Positions 35,286-44,305 of a stretch of DNA of 64,000 bases are shown piece after piece. The notes beneath the pieces were generated by a model. That model was not told where the DNA came from. It ran no database searches and saw nothing but the letters and a program-made list of their open reading frames with translations. The stretch covers positions 248,001 through 312,000 of the forward strand of contig KB906755.1 of NCBI GenBank assembly GCA_000381605.1. Direction: 5' to 3'. A program made the position numbers and the translations under genes. The first letter of the stretch is position 1. Every line of letters starts with the position of its first letter. This DNA is from Acidobacteriaceae bacterium KBS 89 (lineage in GTDB: Bacteria; Acidobacteriota; Terriglobia; Terriglobales; Acidobacteriaceae).

Positions 35286-36269
35286 TCAATCATTGTGCTG
35301 GCCTGACGAAGGACCGTAATAATAGTCGCTGTCCGCCGCGTTCTTGGAACTGTTCACCAAGGCGCCAATCAGCTTCTTAGGCTCGATCGCGTCCAGCCCT
35401 TTCTGTAACTGTCGCTTCATCGTGATTCCTTGACGCGTAGTTAGAAGGACTCCGTCTGCCAGTCGCATCCAGACGCTCGTGTCGGCCAAGGGCAGCACAG
35501 GAGGAGAGTCGATGATGATCCAATCAAACCATGTCGTTAGCTGATCCATCATCTTGGACAATTTTCCTGATTGCAGCAGCTCCAGTGCATTGCTGGGAGC
35601 TCTGCCTGCCGGCATGATCCAGAGACCAGGTTCTGCGAGATGGTAGATACCAGATTCCAAACGACGTTCGCCCTCCAGCCATTCGCAAAGCCCCGGGTTC
35701 TTTCCGATCCCGAACATCTTCGACAACGTTGGGCGTCGCACGTCACCTTCTAATATCAAAATCTTCTGCTGCGTCTTTTGAGCGAGCGTGCAGGCTAGGT
35801 TGCCGGCAACCATGCTCTTGCCTTCCTGCGGGATTGTGCTTGTAATCACTAGTTTCTTCAGCGTTCGATCGCGTCGGAGATGTCGCAGTCGCACCCCTAG
35901 GAGACGGAAAGCTTCTGCCGCCGGAGTCTCGCGATTCGTAACGCTTACAAGATGACTTTGAGGAGTAATCGAGACCTGTAGAGATTGGAACTGCTCGAAC
36001 GGGTCCAGGCGTTCTTCTACCTGTGGCAACTCGGCTATCGCGGAGATTGCAGGTGTTTCCGCAACCGGTGATTGCTCGGGTAGGGCGAATGAAACGTCGT
36101 CATCTGCGCTTTTCACAACATCAGGCTGCTCAGCCAGAACGGCGGCTTGCCACCTCGATGCTGCGCGACGTTCGGCGCGCTGAAGGATTTCAGTCGCTTC
36201 CTCAAGCGATGGCAAATCACTGGAGCGCTCTGCTTCCGATCTTTGTAAGGCCTCAAATATACGGCTCAT
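35286..36269 (-). CDS. CpsD/CapB-type tyrosine autokinase (BY-kinase)
   Basis: 327 residues. Walker A is STIPQEGKSMVAGNLA, Walker A' is ILILEGDVRRPTLSKMF and Walker B is WIIIDSPPVLPLAD, as in bacterial tyrosine kinases. The C-terminal tail has three adjacent Tyr (DYYYG), a short autophosphorylation cluster. The N-terminal ~110 residues are a poorly conserved acidic linker starting MSRIFEALQRSEAE. It controls polymer length and export with the Wzz protein encoded directly upstream as a separate polypeptide, i.e. the split CpsC/CpsD-like arrangement. Confidence 0.85.
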   Translation of the reverse strand: MSRIFEALQRSEAERSSDLPSLEEATEILQRAERRAASRWQAAVLAEQPDVVKSADDDVSFALPEQSPVAETPAISAIAELPQVEERLDPFEQFQSLQVSITPQSHLVSVTNRETPAAEAFRLLGVRLRHLRRDRTLKKLVITSTIPQEGKSMVAGNLACTLAQKTQQKILILEGDVRRPTLSKMFGIGKNPGLCEWLEGERRLESGIYHLAEPGLWIMPAGRAPSNALELLQSGKLSKMMDQLTTWFDWIIIDSPPVLPLADTSVWMRLADGVLLTTRQGITMKRQLQKGLDAIEPKKLIGALVNSSKNAADSDYYYGPSSGQHND

Positions 36270-36378
36270 GTTTTGCTCGCTTCAACGGCTAACGCCGTGC
36301 TCCAGATCTAGGATAGGACGTGAGGTCGAGTGGATTACGCGTGAGATTGAAGAACGTTTAGCCATTGTGAAAGTAGAA

Positions 36379-37971
36379 CTAACCACGCAGAAAGCTGAAT
36401 GCAGAACCTGCCAGGATGGTGATCAAAATCACTGCAGCCATCGCCCATCCAAACATCAGCTTCTTCTTGTTGTTTAGTTCGTCCACCGGACTCACAACCT
36501 CCGGGATCTCAGATAAGATCGCTATCGGAAGCAGGACTTTGATCTCCTTTTCGCTGTGCAGCCGCTGGTCTATGAATTCAAGTCCACCCACTAGCGCGAA
36601 GGCCAACGCGAGACCCACAGCCAGTCCGATTCCACAAAATTTGAGCCGGTTGGGAAAATCGGGCTTTGGTGGCAAACTCGGAGGATCAAGCATAGTGAAC
36701 CGCTCACCCTGCTGCATCTGTTCCATGCTGGTAGCCATCGCCGAATCGTTTTGCTTTTTCAACAAGTCGTCGTAGTTGGCCTTGGTCTGGTCATAACCAC
36801 GGTTCAGATCTGCCAACTGCTGCTCGTAAGCGGGTGCCGCGTTCAAACGGTCTTGGTAGTTGTTGACTCGCGCCTTTAGCGTGTTAATTGCCTGTTCCCG
36901 ATTCGCGATCTCTACCTGGTTTGCCTGAAGCTGGCCTTGCAATTGGAGCAGCGGCTGGTTCTGTATCGGATCGATAACCTCTTCGGCCGGTCTCCCACTA
37001 TTGGATCGCGTCTTCAACTCGGCGATGAGAGCGGTCCTCGCCTTTTCGGTCTTGGCTATTTCATCCTTCAGATTTTCGACTTCGGGATAATGCTCAGTGT
37101 AGCGAGAGCTGAGTTCGGCCAGCTTCGCCTTTTGTCGACTGAGTTCCTGATCAATCGCTCCCAAACCCGTCGGCGTCCCGTCTGCAGTTCGGCTCGCCGT
37201 ATGGGCGGATCGGTATTGCTCGATCAATGTCTGGAGATACACCCGCTGTTGTTTCGCCGTGTTGAGAGTGTCCTGCTCATTCTGTAGCTGCGATTGAAGC
37301 CCGCTCAGGATTTGGAGGTTACTCGCTTCCTGGGAGGGCAATTGGCCTTCGTGCTGGCCTTTGAACTCCCGAACCTTCGCCTCCTGCTCGGCCAGACTAG
37401 CTCGCGCATTCTCCAACTGCCCCCCGATGAACTTAGTAGTGTCTTCGGATTGTTGCTGGCGCACCTTCAGATTTTCGTTGATGAACAGGTCGGTCAATTC
37501 GCTCGTCACCCGTTGGGCAATATGGGGATCGTGTGCCGAATAATAAATCTTGAACGCTGTGATCTGATTTTCGCGAGCGTCACGCACGAGTTCGATGTCG
37601 ATGTCCTTACGCATCCGCTCAACCTTTTCATCCTGGGTGAGCTGGCGGTGACCGTCGTCATAGAGATGCAGCTTGTCGATGATCAAAAGAAGTCGGGTGC
37701 GGCTCAGGATCTGCTGCGTGATACTTTGCAAACGATTCTGCAAGTCATCCGTGACGTTTGGCGTAACATAGTTCTTCGGCATCGTCGGCTGCTCAACAAG
37801 GATCAGCGTGCCCGATTTATAGCGCACGGGAAGAACCCAGCTGGCTCCCCAGACCACCAGCCACCCTAGAAACAGCGGTATGAGGAACTGGACGTGACGA
37901 CGACGCACTACCTCCAAGTAATGCTGAATGTCGGGGAGTTCAGAGCGTTGTTCTTCGAAGATTTCTTCCAT
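36379..37971 (-). CDS. wzz: Wzz/GumC-type chain-length determinant
   Basis: 530 residues. A first membrane segment is near residues 33-50 (LIPLFLGWLVVWGASWV). A long periplasmic coiled-coil region (about 180-420) is rich in Gln/Glu/Lys/Ala. A Pro-rich PSLPPKPDFPNRL precedes a second membrane segment near 435-455, with a third hydrophobic stretch at the C-terminus (WAMAAVILITILAGSAFSFL). This is the GumC/Wzc N-terminal architecture without a fused kinase. It sets polymer length and links the inner membrane to the Wza-like exporter. Confidence 0.85.
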   Translation of the reverse strand: MEEIFEEQRSELPDIQHYLEVVRRRHVQFLIPLFLGWLVVWGASWVLPVRYKSGTLILVEQPTMPKNYVTPNVTDDLQNRLQSITQQILSRTRLLLIIDKLHLYDDGHRQLTQDEKVERMRKDIDIELVRDARENQITAFKIYYSAHDPHIAQRVTSELTDLFINENLKVRQQQSEDTTKFIGGQLENARASLAEQEAKVREFKGQHEGQLPSQEASNLQILSGLQSQLQNEQDTLNTAKQQRVYLQTLIEQYRSAHTASRTADGTPTGLGAIDQELSRQKAKLAELSSRYTEHYPEVENLKDEIAKTEKARTALIAELKTRSNSGRPAEEVIDPIQNQPLLQLQGQLQANQVEIANREQAINTLKARVNNYQDRLNAAPAYEQQLADLNRGYDQTKANYDDLLKKQNDSAMATSMEQMQQGERFTMLDPPSLPPKPDFPNRLKFCGIGLAVGLALAFALVGGLEFIDQRLHSEKEIKVLLPIAILSEIPEVVSPVDELNNKKKLMFGWAMAAVILITILAGSAFSFLRG

Positions 37972-37973
37972 GA

Positions 37974-39329
37974 TTATCTTCCCAGTGGTCGTGAGAATTG
38001 ATAAGAAAGCGAGATGTATTCGCGGTTAGTATCAGGAGCGTTGGAGATCACCGCGATGCCGCTATAACTCTGGTGCAGGCGTGAATATCCAAGTTCCGCC
38101 CGGAAGTGCTCGCCCATCGAGTGCTGCACCCAGACGTTCCCTGTGATAGTGTGGCCTCCGGGGTTCGATGGAGTGAAGGACGGAGTCAGGCTCTTGTTGA
38201 GAAAGTAGCTACCCGCAGCTCCCGTGTTCCAGGTGCGTGCAATTTGCCATCGGGCACTTCCATTGGTGGTGTTGGTCTCGAAAGCTCCGGGCAGTCCCAC
38301 ACTCCCAGCCACGGTTCGTGCATAGCTGGCAACAAGATTCGTATGCCTTTTTTGCCAGCCAATGCTCGCCATTGCCGCCGGCGTCCACGCGCGAACGGAT
38401 TGCGACGGAGATTGCGAGGCATCATAGTACTGCGGACCGCCTGATATCGAGATGGAGAGTGTTGGGTTCAAATAGATTGTGTAAAAGGGAAGCACGGTCT
38501 GCGTCTGGACCTCAGTCGAGGCATTCACCGGATTGGTCTGTGCAAGGACAGGATCAGCCTGACTTCTTAGATATTGGTACGTCACGCCGATGTACTGTCT
38601 GCTGGATAAGCGCTGGCTGTAGAAAATCGAGCCGCCGGGCCCGTTGGAGTTGTAGAGCTCAGGAGCCTGGGCGGGATTGGGGTAATTACTCAGGGCAAAA
38701 ACTGCATCGGCGCCAACCATGCGATTCCTGCTGAATTGATAGCTGAACCCCGCGTTCGCAAGATTGTTTAGCTGATCAGCGTAGGGAACGACTAGTTGCC
38801 CTGATGGAGCCTGCGTCGAACCAGAGATTCCCGCTCCCGCAACAGGGTAAAGCTGGTTGAACGCGTTTGAACTTTTTTGAAAGGAATCGCTCAAGGAGAT
38901 GGTCGTATGTTCGCTGAGGCGGTATTGAAAACTAAACGCTGCGCTCTGGGCTGCTGCGTTGAGTGAGGTGGTCTTCTGATAGAACGTGAAGCCTGGGCTA
39001 TAGATCAGCGACAAATGTTGCCGAGGCGTGGTCTGGTCGAGCGAAATCGTGGGTAAAATCGAGTAAACAACATCGCCAACTGGATGGGTGCCGTCTGTCG
39101 TCACGTTGTCGTTGTAGGCGGTAGTGAAGATCAAACCGGCACCCAGAAAATTGGACCGCATTTGAGATCCGACAATTGCTGGATAAGCTTGAGCGCTCAC
39201 CGGTGGCGGTGTCAGCATTCGAGATTCATCGGTTGGCGTTTCAGGCGTTTCGAAGGGGGTCGCTTGCAACTGAGACCGAGCCGGCGTGGCCACGAGCAGG
39301 ACAAGACCGAGATAAACAAGTCTAAGCAT
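37974..39329 (-). CDS. Outer-membrane beta-barrel protein of the EPS export system
   Basis: 451 residues from the ATG at 39329 (AAGG 6 nt upstream); a TTG at 39341 overlaps the upstream stop and is an alternative. A signal peptide (LRLVYLGLVLLVATPARSQ) is followed by many short amphipathic strands with aromatic ends (HLSLIYSPGFTFYQ, YIGVTYQYLRSQ, HFRAELGYSRLHQ, YISLSYQFSRPLG). The last residues before the stop are consistent with an outer-membrane barrel. It lies between wza-like and wzz genes, so it probably aids export or surface retention. No specific family is recognised. Confidence 0.7.
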   Translation of the reverse strand: MLRLVYLGLVLLVATPARSQLQATPFETPETPTDESRMLTPPPVSAQAYPAIVGSQMRSNFLGAGLIFTTAYNDNVTTDGTHPVGDVVYSILPTISLDQTTPRQHLSLIYSPGFTFYQKTTSLNAAAQSAAFSFQYRLSEHTTISLSDSFQKSSNAFNQLYPVAGAGISGSTQAPSGQLVVPYADQLNNLANAGFSYQFSRNRMVGADAVFALSNYPNPAQAPELYNSNGPGGSIFYSQRLSSRQYIGVTYQYLRSQADPVLAQTNPVNASTEVQTQTVLPFYTIYLNPTLSISISGGPQYYDASQSPSQSVRAWTPAAMASIGWQKRHTNLVASYARTVAGSVGLPGAFETNTTNGSARWQIARTWNTGAAGSYFLNKSLTPSFTPSNPGGHTITGNVWVQHSMGEHFRAELGYSRLHQSYSGIAVISNAPDTNREYISLSYQFSRPLGR

Positions 39330-39337
39330 AAGCGCCT

Positions 39338-39985
39338 TCAAGGCACGACGACGGTGTCGTGCGGCTCTAGCTTGATGTTTGGAATTTTGCCTTTGAGGAA
39401 GTCCTTATAGTTGAAGACAATTCGAGTCTGACTACCACCGGCCCCCTGCCGGAGAATGTAAATTGCTTTCTGCTTCGCGAAGTCCTTCGGGCCGCCGGCA
39501 AGCGCAATTGCATCCACAACTGTCGGTGCAAGGGTGAGTGAATAGGATCCTGGTTTTGTCACCTGTCCAAGGATGTTGAACTTCTTGCTGTTAGTCTGCT
39601 CGACCATCACCGTAACTTGAGGCTTGGTGATGTAGTTTTGCAATCTGGTCGTAAGATCGTGTTCGAGTTGCGAAGGTGTCAGGCCCGCAGCCTGAACCTC
39701 TCCCAGCAGGGGCAACGAAATCTTTCCGTCCGATCGAACTTGGATCGACCGAGTAAAATCAGGTTCCTTCCAGACGTTGATCGCCAGCACGTCATCGTTG
39801 CCGATGACAAAGCTGTCATCGCTCGATTTATTGGTAGATGCTGGCGGAAGCTGTGCGGACGAAGCCGCTCCGGTTGCTCCCGGGCGATCAGCCTGAGTCG
39901 GGGCTGGCATTTGACCCAATAGAGAACCGGAAAGAACAATCAGGAGCAATCCTGATCCGATCGGGTTATATGCTCTGCTTTTCAA
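39338..39985 (-). CDS. Polysaccharide export protein (Wza-like, poly_export and SLBB)
   Basis: 215 residues from the TTG at 39985, which has AGGAG 5 nt upstream and gives a compact signal peptide; an upstream TTG at 40000 lacks it. The poly_export domain has VIGNDDVLAINVWKEPDFTR and VRSDGKISLPLLGEVQAAGL. One SLBB-like segment follows (KFNILGQVTKPGSYSLT). It is shorter than E. coli Wza and has no visible lipobox or C-terminal membrane helix, like many acidobacterial and cyanobacterial versions. It forms the outer-membrane or periplasmic exit path. Confidence 0.85.
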   Translation of the reverse strand: MKSRAYNPIGSGLLLIVLSGSLLGQMPAPTQADRPGATGAASSAQLPPASTNKSSDDSFVIGNDDVLAINVWKEPDFTRSIQVRSDGKISLPLLGEVQAAGLTPSQLEHDLTTRLQNYITKPQVTVMVEQTNSKKFNILGQVTKPGSYSLTLAPTVVDAIALAGGPKDFAKQKAIYILRQGAGGSQTRIVFNYKDFLKGKIPNIKLEPHDTVVVP

Positions 39986-40082
39986 GATGACTCCTGTCAA
40001 GGATCGTGGAGAGATTCAGTTCTTCGTCCCGCGCATTCTGTGCTGCTGGATCTGCCTCTCGCCTCTGAGCCTATTGATTTCT

Positions 40083-40715
40083 TTAAACGCTCATTATTTG
40101 TCGGTTGCCATAAAGTAACGTTTCACCGAATCTTCCAGTTTCCGCCGCAGGCCGCACGATCGGGCTTGTGTCCTCGAAGCCTAGTCCTGGCGCGGGTTCC
40201 ACATCAGTAGCGTCGATTTCCACTGCCACGGACTTCGCCATCATGTCCACGGAAAGGACCAGTCGATACAGGTTCTTCTTGCGAACCAGAACCCCCTCGA
40301 CACCCTCGAGGGAACCGCGAATGACGCGAACTCGCTCGCCGCATTTCAGGAAGGGATGCGGTTCTACCCGAAAAGGCCCCTCAACTGCCCGTCGAATCGC
40401 CTGAATCTGAACTTCCGGAATGATTGCAATGTGCTCGCCGTGGAACAGAATCATGTGAACCCCTGGGGTCGTCACAACCTGCAATCGGCGGGTGACCGCT
40501 CCTTGAACGAAGACGTAGCCGGGAAACAGGGGCAACGTCAGCATCTTGGTTCTGTCTTTCCAACGCCGTATTGACTCGTACAGCGGCAGGAAAACTTCGA
40601 AGCCCTTCGACGAAAGCATCTCGGCCACTGCCTTCTCGTGCTGATGGCGGGTGTAAAGGACGCACCAAGCCGAGTCTTCGCAAGACCCGATTCCGTTACT
40701 CTGCGAGGTCAGCAT
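40083..40715 (-). CDS. NusG/RfaH-like transcription antiterminator (UpxY family)
   Basis: 210 residues, ATG start. An N-terminal NGN domain (about 15-110) has WCVLYTRHQHEKAVAEML and LFPGYVFVQ. A KOW motif is near 128-150 (GERVRVIRGSLEGVEGVLV). UpxY-type proteins are usually the first gene of capsule/EPS operons and help RNA polymerase traverse the long operon. Here the gene precedes about 38 kb of EPS genes, matching that role. A short hairpin in its own leader could be a recruitment site (inference). Confidence 0.85.
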   Translation of the reverse strand: MLTSQSNGIGSCEDSAWCVLYTRHQHEKAVAEMLSSKGFEVFLPLYESIRRWKDRTKMLTLPLFPGYVFVQGAVTRRLQVVTTPGVHMILFHGEHIAIIPEVQIQAIRRAVEGPFRVEPHPFLKCGERVRVIRGSLEGVEGVLVRKKNLYRLVLSVDMMAKSVAVEIDATDVEPAPGLGFEDTSPIVRPAAETGRFGETLLYGNRQIMSV

Positions 40716-40779
40716 TTTGCCTGCCTTTCTTTGGATTGGGCGGCGCCTGTTGTTGTCAGCCGAACGTAGCTTCGCCCTG

Positions 40780-40793
40780 TGAGCTACAGCTCA
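40780..40793 (-). promoter_or_regulatory. Short hairpin in the UpxY leader (possible ops-like element)
   Basis: TGAGCTACAGCTCA on the + strand, i.e. TGAGCTGTAGCTCA on the transcribed-sense minus strand. Arms TGAGC/GCTCA enclose a four-base loop TGTA. It contains the core GTAGC also found in the E. coli ops element bound by RfaH and lies about 65-78 nt upstream of the UpxY start. The role is inferred. Confidence 0.35.
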
Positions 40794-40969
40794 TGCTTTT
40801 ACAAGGAGCTCAAAGTTCGAGCGTTTTCTGGGCCCGCACACCCTATATGCACGATAATGGCCATAACGCAAATGACTCGATAAAGTCATGTTGACTGCGT
40901 TTAATGGGGGTTTCGAGGCAATAATCGACTTGTGAAACCACCGATTCTCTACCGTCCCGTCCTTGGTAT

Positions 40970-40981
40970 GCAAATATTTGC
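40970..40981. promoter_or_regulatory. Perfect 12-bp palindrome
   Basis: GCAAATATTTGC lies in an A+T-rich patch about 255 bp upstream of UpxY and could be an operator. No known factor was matched. Confidence 0.4.
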
Positions 40982-41611
40982 CTATCTATGTAAGAAAAAT
41001 ATCGCACTTTCTGTCGACGAGACCGTGCGTTTCGCAGTCCAAAGGCGATGATTCCCTTTGAACTTCACCACACTGGGTAAATATTTCGAGCCCGTTAATT
41101 ATCCCGGTAGCCGGAGTCGTCTAAAGGACTTTGCTAGCGAGGTCAGTCCTGTAGAAAGTTTTGCCGTGATGAAATCGGCCTGAGAATCGGATCAGTACCA
41201 TCCTTCGGTTCCGGCGGACCCGAAACGCTTTTCCCTCGGTGGACGGCATTTTCTCCAAACGATGGGTGATGGAGCCGACGGAGGATCCGTTAACAGCGTC
41301 ATAGGAAGCGGTGTAACCTGCCGGATACTGGATGGGGTCTGATGTGTAAACGGCGGGAAACCCGCGGATAAACCCCTAACTTCACAAGCATCTGTGTTCA
41401 ATATCTGTTCGAATTGTCGCGTCCGGAACTGCCGTACTTCGTAGGCTACGATTGACACCGAAGGGCCTCACCGGAAAACAGGTTCTTCGCGATCCAATAA
41501 TTCTGGTGGAAGTATCGAATGCGTTGGATTGATTACACTCAGGTTCGCTCTGCTCCGCATCCTGCCTCCTAGGCACGATTCGAGAGTCGCCAACGATGGA
41601 GACCTGCATCT

Positions 41612-42028
41612 ATGAAACGAAGGCCGGCTAAGCAACTGCTGAAGGGGGCTTTTGACATTGTCAGGAAGGTGGGGCTCGGGTTGCCGGGCGTCGAAGCAAC
41701 TGCGAAGTACGACGGATCACCCATGCTGAAAGTTGACGGCATGTTTTTGGCTGGCCTTGCAATGCATCCATCCGCCGAACCAGACACTCTCGTGGTCAGA
41801 GCCCAGCTGGAAGACCGCGAACGGCTCGTGGAGGATGCGCCCGAGATTTACTACCTTACGGACTACTATCGAAGTTATCCCCTAGTTCTCGTCCGTCTGT
41901 CGCGCGTCGAACCAGACGCTCTGCACGACTTGCTGTCTGTGTCGTGGCGTATGACGACGGCGAAAGCACGAAGGCGTCGCCCGGACGAAATGGCACGCGA
42001 AGGCCCCCGAATAGATCTGGCGAACTGA
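41612..42028 (+). CDS. MmcQ/YjbR family protein
   Basis: 138 residues, ATG with GGAG about 10 nt upstream. It follows the family pattern: N-terminal ALPGVEA-like segment (LGLPGVEATAKYDGSPMLKV), GMFLAGL and a C-terminal DALHDLLSVSWRMTTAK. YjbR-fold proteins are small, often called DNA-binding, with no firmly assigned biochemical function. It is transcribed with the following oxidoreductase. Confidence 0.7.
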   Translation: MKRRPAKQLLKGAFDIVRKVGLGLPGVEATAKYDGSPMLKVDGMFLAGLAMHPSAEPDTLVVRAQLEDRERLVEDAPEIYYLTDYYRSYPLVLVRLSRVEPDALHDLLSVSWRMTTAKARRRRPDEMAREGPRIDLAN

Positions 42029-42184
42029 CCGCCCGAACCCTAACAGCCATAGCCCGTGACCTTCTGCTACTCCGATTTCCCGGAGTACAACGCTGGAGTA
42101 AATTCGAGTGGATGGGGATTTGGTTCGGATCACATGCTACAGAATACAAACGTGCCGGAAAATAGTCCGCGAACAGGGTCTGTG

Positions 42185-43159
42185 ATGCCTGGAGTGGTGA
42201 CGTGGGGTGTGATCGGCGGAGGCGATTCCGCAAGGCGTTTTGCGGCCGGACTCAGGTATGTGACTGGAGCAATGCTCACCTCTGTATGGACACGCAAGCG
42301 GGAGGTGGCCGAGGCTTTTGCTTCGCACTTCGGCGGAGCGACCACTTGCACACTCGAGCAGCTGTTGAGCGGCCCTGTCGACGCCGTGTACATTGCCACT
42401 CACCCAGACAGTCATCATTCCTACGCCTTAGCTGCCCTCGCAGCCGGGAAGCACGTGCTCTGCGAGAAGCCGTCCATGCTGAATGGACAACAGTTGGAGG
42501 AGGTGTTGGTCGCCGCGAGTATACGGGGCCTGCTCTTCATGGAGGCAATGAAGCCTCCATTCTTCCCTCTTTACCGCAAGCTCCGGGAACATCTTGAGCG
42601 GGATCCAATCGGACAAGTTGCCTTCGTCCGTGCAGGGTCCTCTATCGCCGATATCCCGCCGAACCATCCGATCTACAACCTGGATGTGGGTGGCGGCAGC
42701 CTCCTCGGCATTGGCCCCTATGAAGCCTTCCTCGCGCTCGACTGGCTGGGGCCCGTAGAAAGAGTCCAGACCTTCGGCCAAATAGGCCCAACGGGCGTCG
42801 ACACGTTTGCCACACTCCAGACCAAGCACCTTAACGGGATGGCCCAGCTTTATTGCGGTCTTGGGCTCCACGGCGAGGGCGACGCTTTGCTCGCCGGGCC
42901 ATTAGGAAATGTCGCAATCCCGAGCAAGTGGTGGAACCCTGTCCATGCAACCATCAGGTACGTCGATAGACGCACCGTGGAACTTGACGAGCCCTTTGAA
43001 TCCACTGGCTTCAACTATGAAGTTGGTCACTTCTGCGATCTCCTCCGCAGCAGCCGCACAGAGAGCCCAATCATTACACACGACATGTCGCGCCAGATGA
43101 TGAGCATCTTCGATCATGCCCGAATTGCAATCGGCCTTGTGTATCCCCAGGAACTCTAG
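42185..43159 (+). CDS. Gfo/Idh/MocA family oxidoreductase
   Basis: 324 residues from the ATG at 42185, which sits just before the Rossmann motif VTWGVIGGGDSARRF; in-frame ATGs at 42134 and 42056 would add ~17 and ~43 poorly conserved residues. The EKP motif appears as KHVLCEKPSMLNGQQL. The C-terminal substrate domain has GGGSLLGIGPYEAFLALDWL, typical of dihydrodiol/xylose-dehydrogenase-like members. The substrate is probably a sugar or a cyclic diol. Confidence 0.8.
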   Translation: MPGVVTWGVIGGGDSARRFAAGLRYVTGAMLTSVWTRKREVAEAFASHFGGATTCTLEQLLSGPVDAVYIATHPDSHHSYALAALAAGKHVLCEKPSMLNGQQLEEVLVAASIRGLLFMEAMKPPFFPLYRKLREHLERDPIGQVAFVRAGSSIADIPPNHPIYNLDVGGGSLLGIGPYEAFLALDWLGPVERVQTFGQIGPTGVDTFATLQTKHLNGMAQLYCGLGLHGEGDALLAGPLGNVAIPSKWWNPVHATIRYVDRRTVELDEPFESTGFNYEVGHFCDLLRSSRTESPIITHDMSRQMMSIFDHARIAIGLVYPQEL

Positions 43160-43241
43160 AAAAGTCTCTTCAATGATTAACTCAGTGCCTGCCCAGTCCG
43201 AGCATTGTTGATGCGCGCAATGCGATGCTTGCATTCGCGAT

Positions 43242-43967
43242 CTATCGAAAGTGCGCACTCCCAATCATTGAGACAGCGATCCTGACCAATTGCGCATTGC
43301 TCTCAGCCTCGTGGCCGTCAGGGAGTACGGTCACATCCTCAAGGCCCGTGCGAATCCCATGTCCTCTCTTGATCGCTCGTTGATTGACTGCCCAGGACGC
43401 GATGCCGTATCCGTGATGTACTTGTTCCAGCGTAAAACCTGCGGCTAATACGATGTCTTCTATCTCGGCCGCATGACGAACAGCCTGATCGGGATCAGCA
43501 TCGAGCGGTTCGATAAGCACCCGGCGCCAGCGAAGATGACTTGGTGTAGCTACAAACTTTCTGGCATCATCAACGCTCAACAGACCTGCTTCGATTTCCA
43601 CTCCGCGCGACATCAGCAGCTCGCATAGCGGGATGATCCCTTCCTCGCCCTGATTCGCAGTAACTAAGTCCGGCAATTCGGTCCACGACGAAACGAGCCC
43701 TAGACGCCGCGCTGGGTCCTCCACGATCGCCGCCGATGTCGTGAGAGATATCGGGATGCCGGGGCATTCACGTCGAGTAGCACGCAGCGTTTTGGCGCAA
43801 GCATCGCTATCAAGGGTCTCAGCGCCATCATCATTGAAGGCGTGAATGTGGACGGATTGAGCTCCGGCGGCTACGGCAGACTTGGTGTCCTGCGCAATCC
43901 GGTCGGCTGTGCGAGGAACCCCCGGATGCTTACGGTCGCCATTGAGGGCCGCTTGGACGAACAACAT
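43242..43967 (-). CDS. BKACE-family (beta-keto acid cleavage enzyme, DUF849) protein
   Basis: 241 residues from the ATG at 43967 (GGAG 8 nt upstream). The zinc-binding HxH lies in GAQSVHIHAFNDDGAETL. LDSDACAKTLRATRRECPGI, VEIEAGLLSVDDARKF and RTGLEDVTVLPDG fit the family that splits beta-keto acids with acetyl-CoA. It is shorter than many members (~270-300 residues) but internally complete. It converges on the Gfo/Idh/MocA gene with ~80 nt between stops. Confidence 0.75.
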   Translation of the reverse strand: MLFVQAALNGDRKHPGVPRTADRIAQDTKSAVAAGAQSVHIHAFNDDGAETLDSDACAKTLRATRRECPGIPISLTTSAAIVEDPARRLGLVSSWTELPDLVTANQGEEGIIPLCELLMSRGVEIEAGLLSVDDARKFVATPSHLRWRRVLIEPLDADPDQAVRHAAEIEDIVLAAGFTLEQVHHGYGIASWAVNQRAIKRGHGIRTGLEDVTVLPDGHEAESNAQLVRIAVSMIGSAHFR

Positions 43968-44305
43968 GCTCACGACTCCACTTCAACCAGGGTGGTTCCT
44001 TTTCGCTAAAGAGTATCAGTTGGATAGTCGAGAACCGTTAGCGTACGTTTATTTGACGTTTGCATAGTGACCCCGCATGCGAATCAAGTATGACAATTCA
44101 ACACGCTCCACCGCCGCCTTTGCATAGGTGAGCCCTGGCGTCTACCCTCTAAGCGAGATGAGAGAGGCACTTTTTGACACACCATTGCGCACTTTTGAGA
44201 TAGTTTTGCGGTGTATAGGCAGCCCAAGACTATGCCAGCCATGGTCAGGATGTATCAAGAATCGGGCATCTAACCGTGTTGTAATGTTCCAGCGAACGAA
44301 GGCCC
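43968..44305. other. Intergenic region
   Basis: About 340 bp between the BKACE-like (-) and DedA (+) genes. A TTGACA hexamer is at 44174-44179 with no convincing -10 at the right distance. No small gene is supported. Confidence 0.4.

Larger units (their letters stand above)
40716..41611. other. Long non-coding leader/divergent promoter region
   Basis: About 900 bp between the UpxY gene (-) and the YjbR-like gene (+). Short open frames exist on the minus strand, but none has a plausible composition or ribosome site. The region contains the palindromes listed separately and an A+T-rich stretch near 40965-41010. It probably carries the EPS operon promoter and a long untranslated leader. No riboswitch or tRNA was recognised. 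Confidence 0.5.

Noticed and set aside
41192-41609. Minus-strand open frames of 75-88 codons upstream of the YjbR-like gene
   Set aside because: No start context, no conserved-looking sequence, and they are probably leader or promoter DNA.
40716-41611. c-di-GMP riboswitch in the EPS leader
   Set aside because: No GEMM core could be recognised in either strand.
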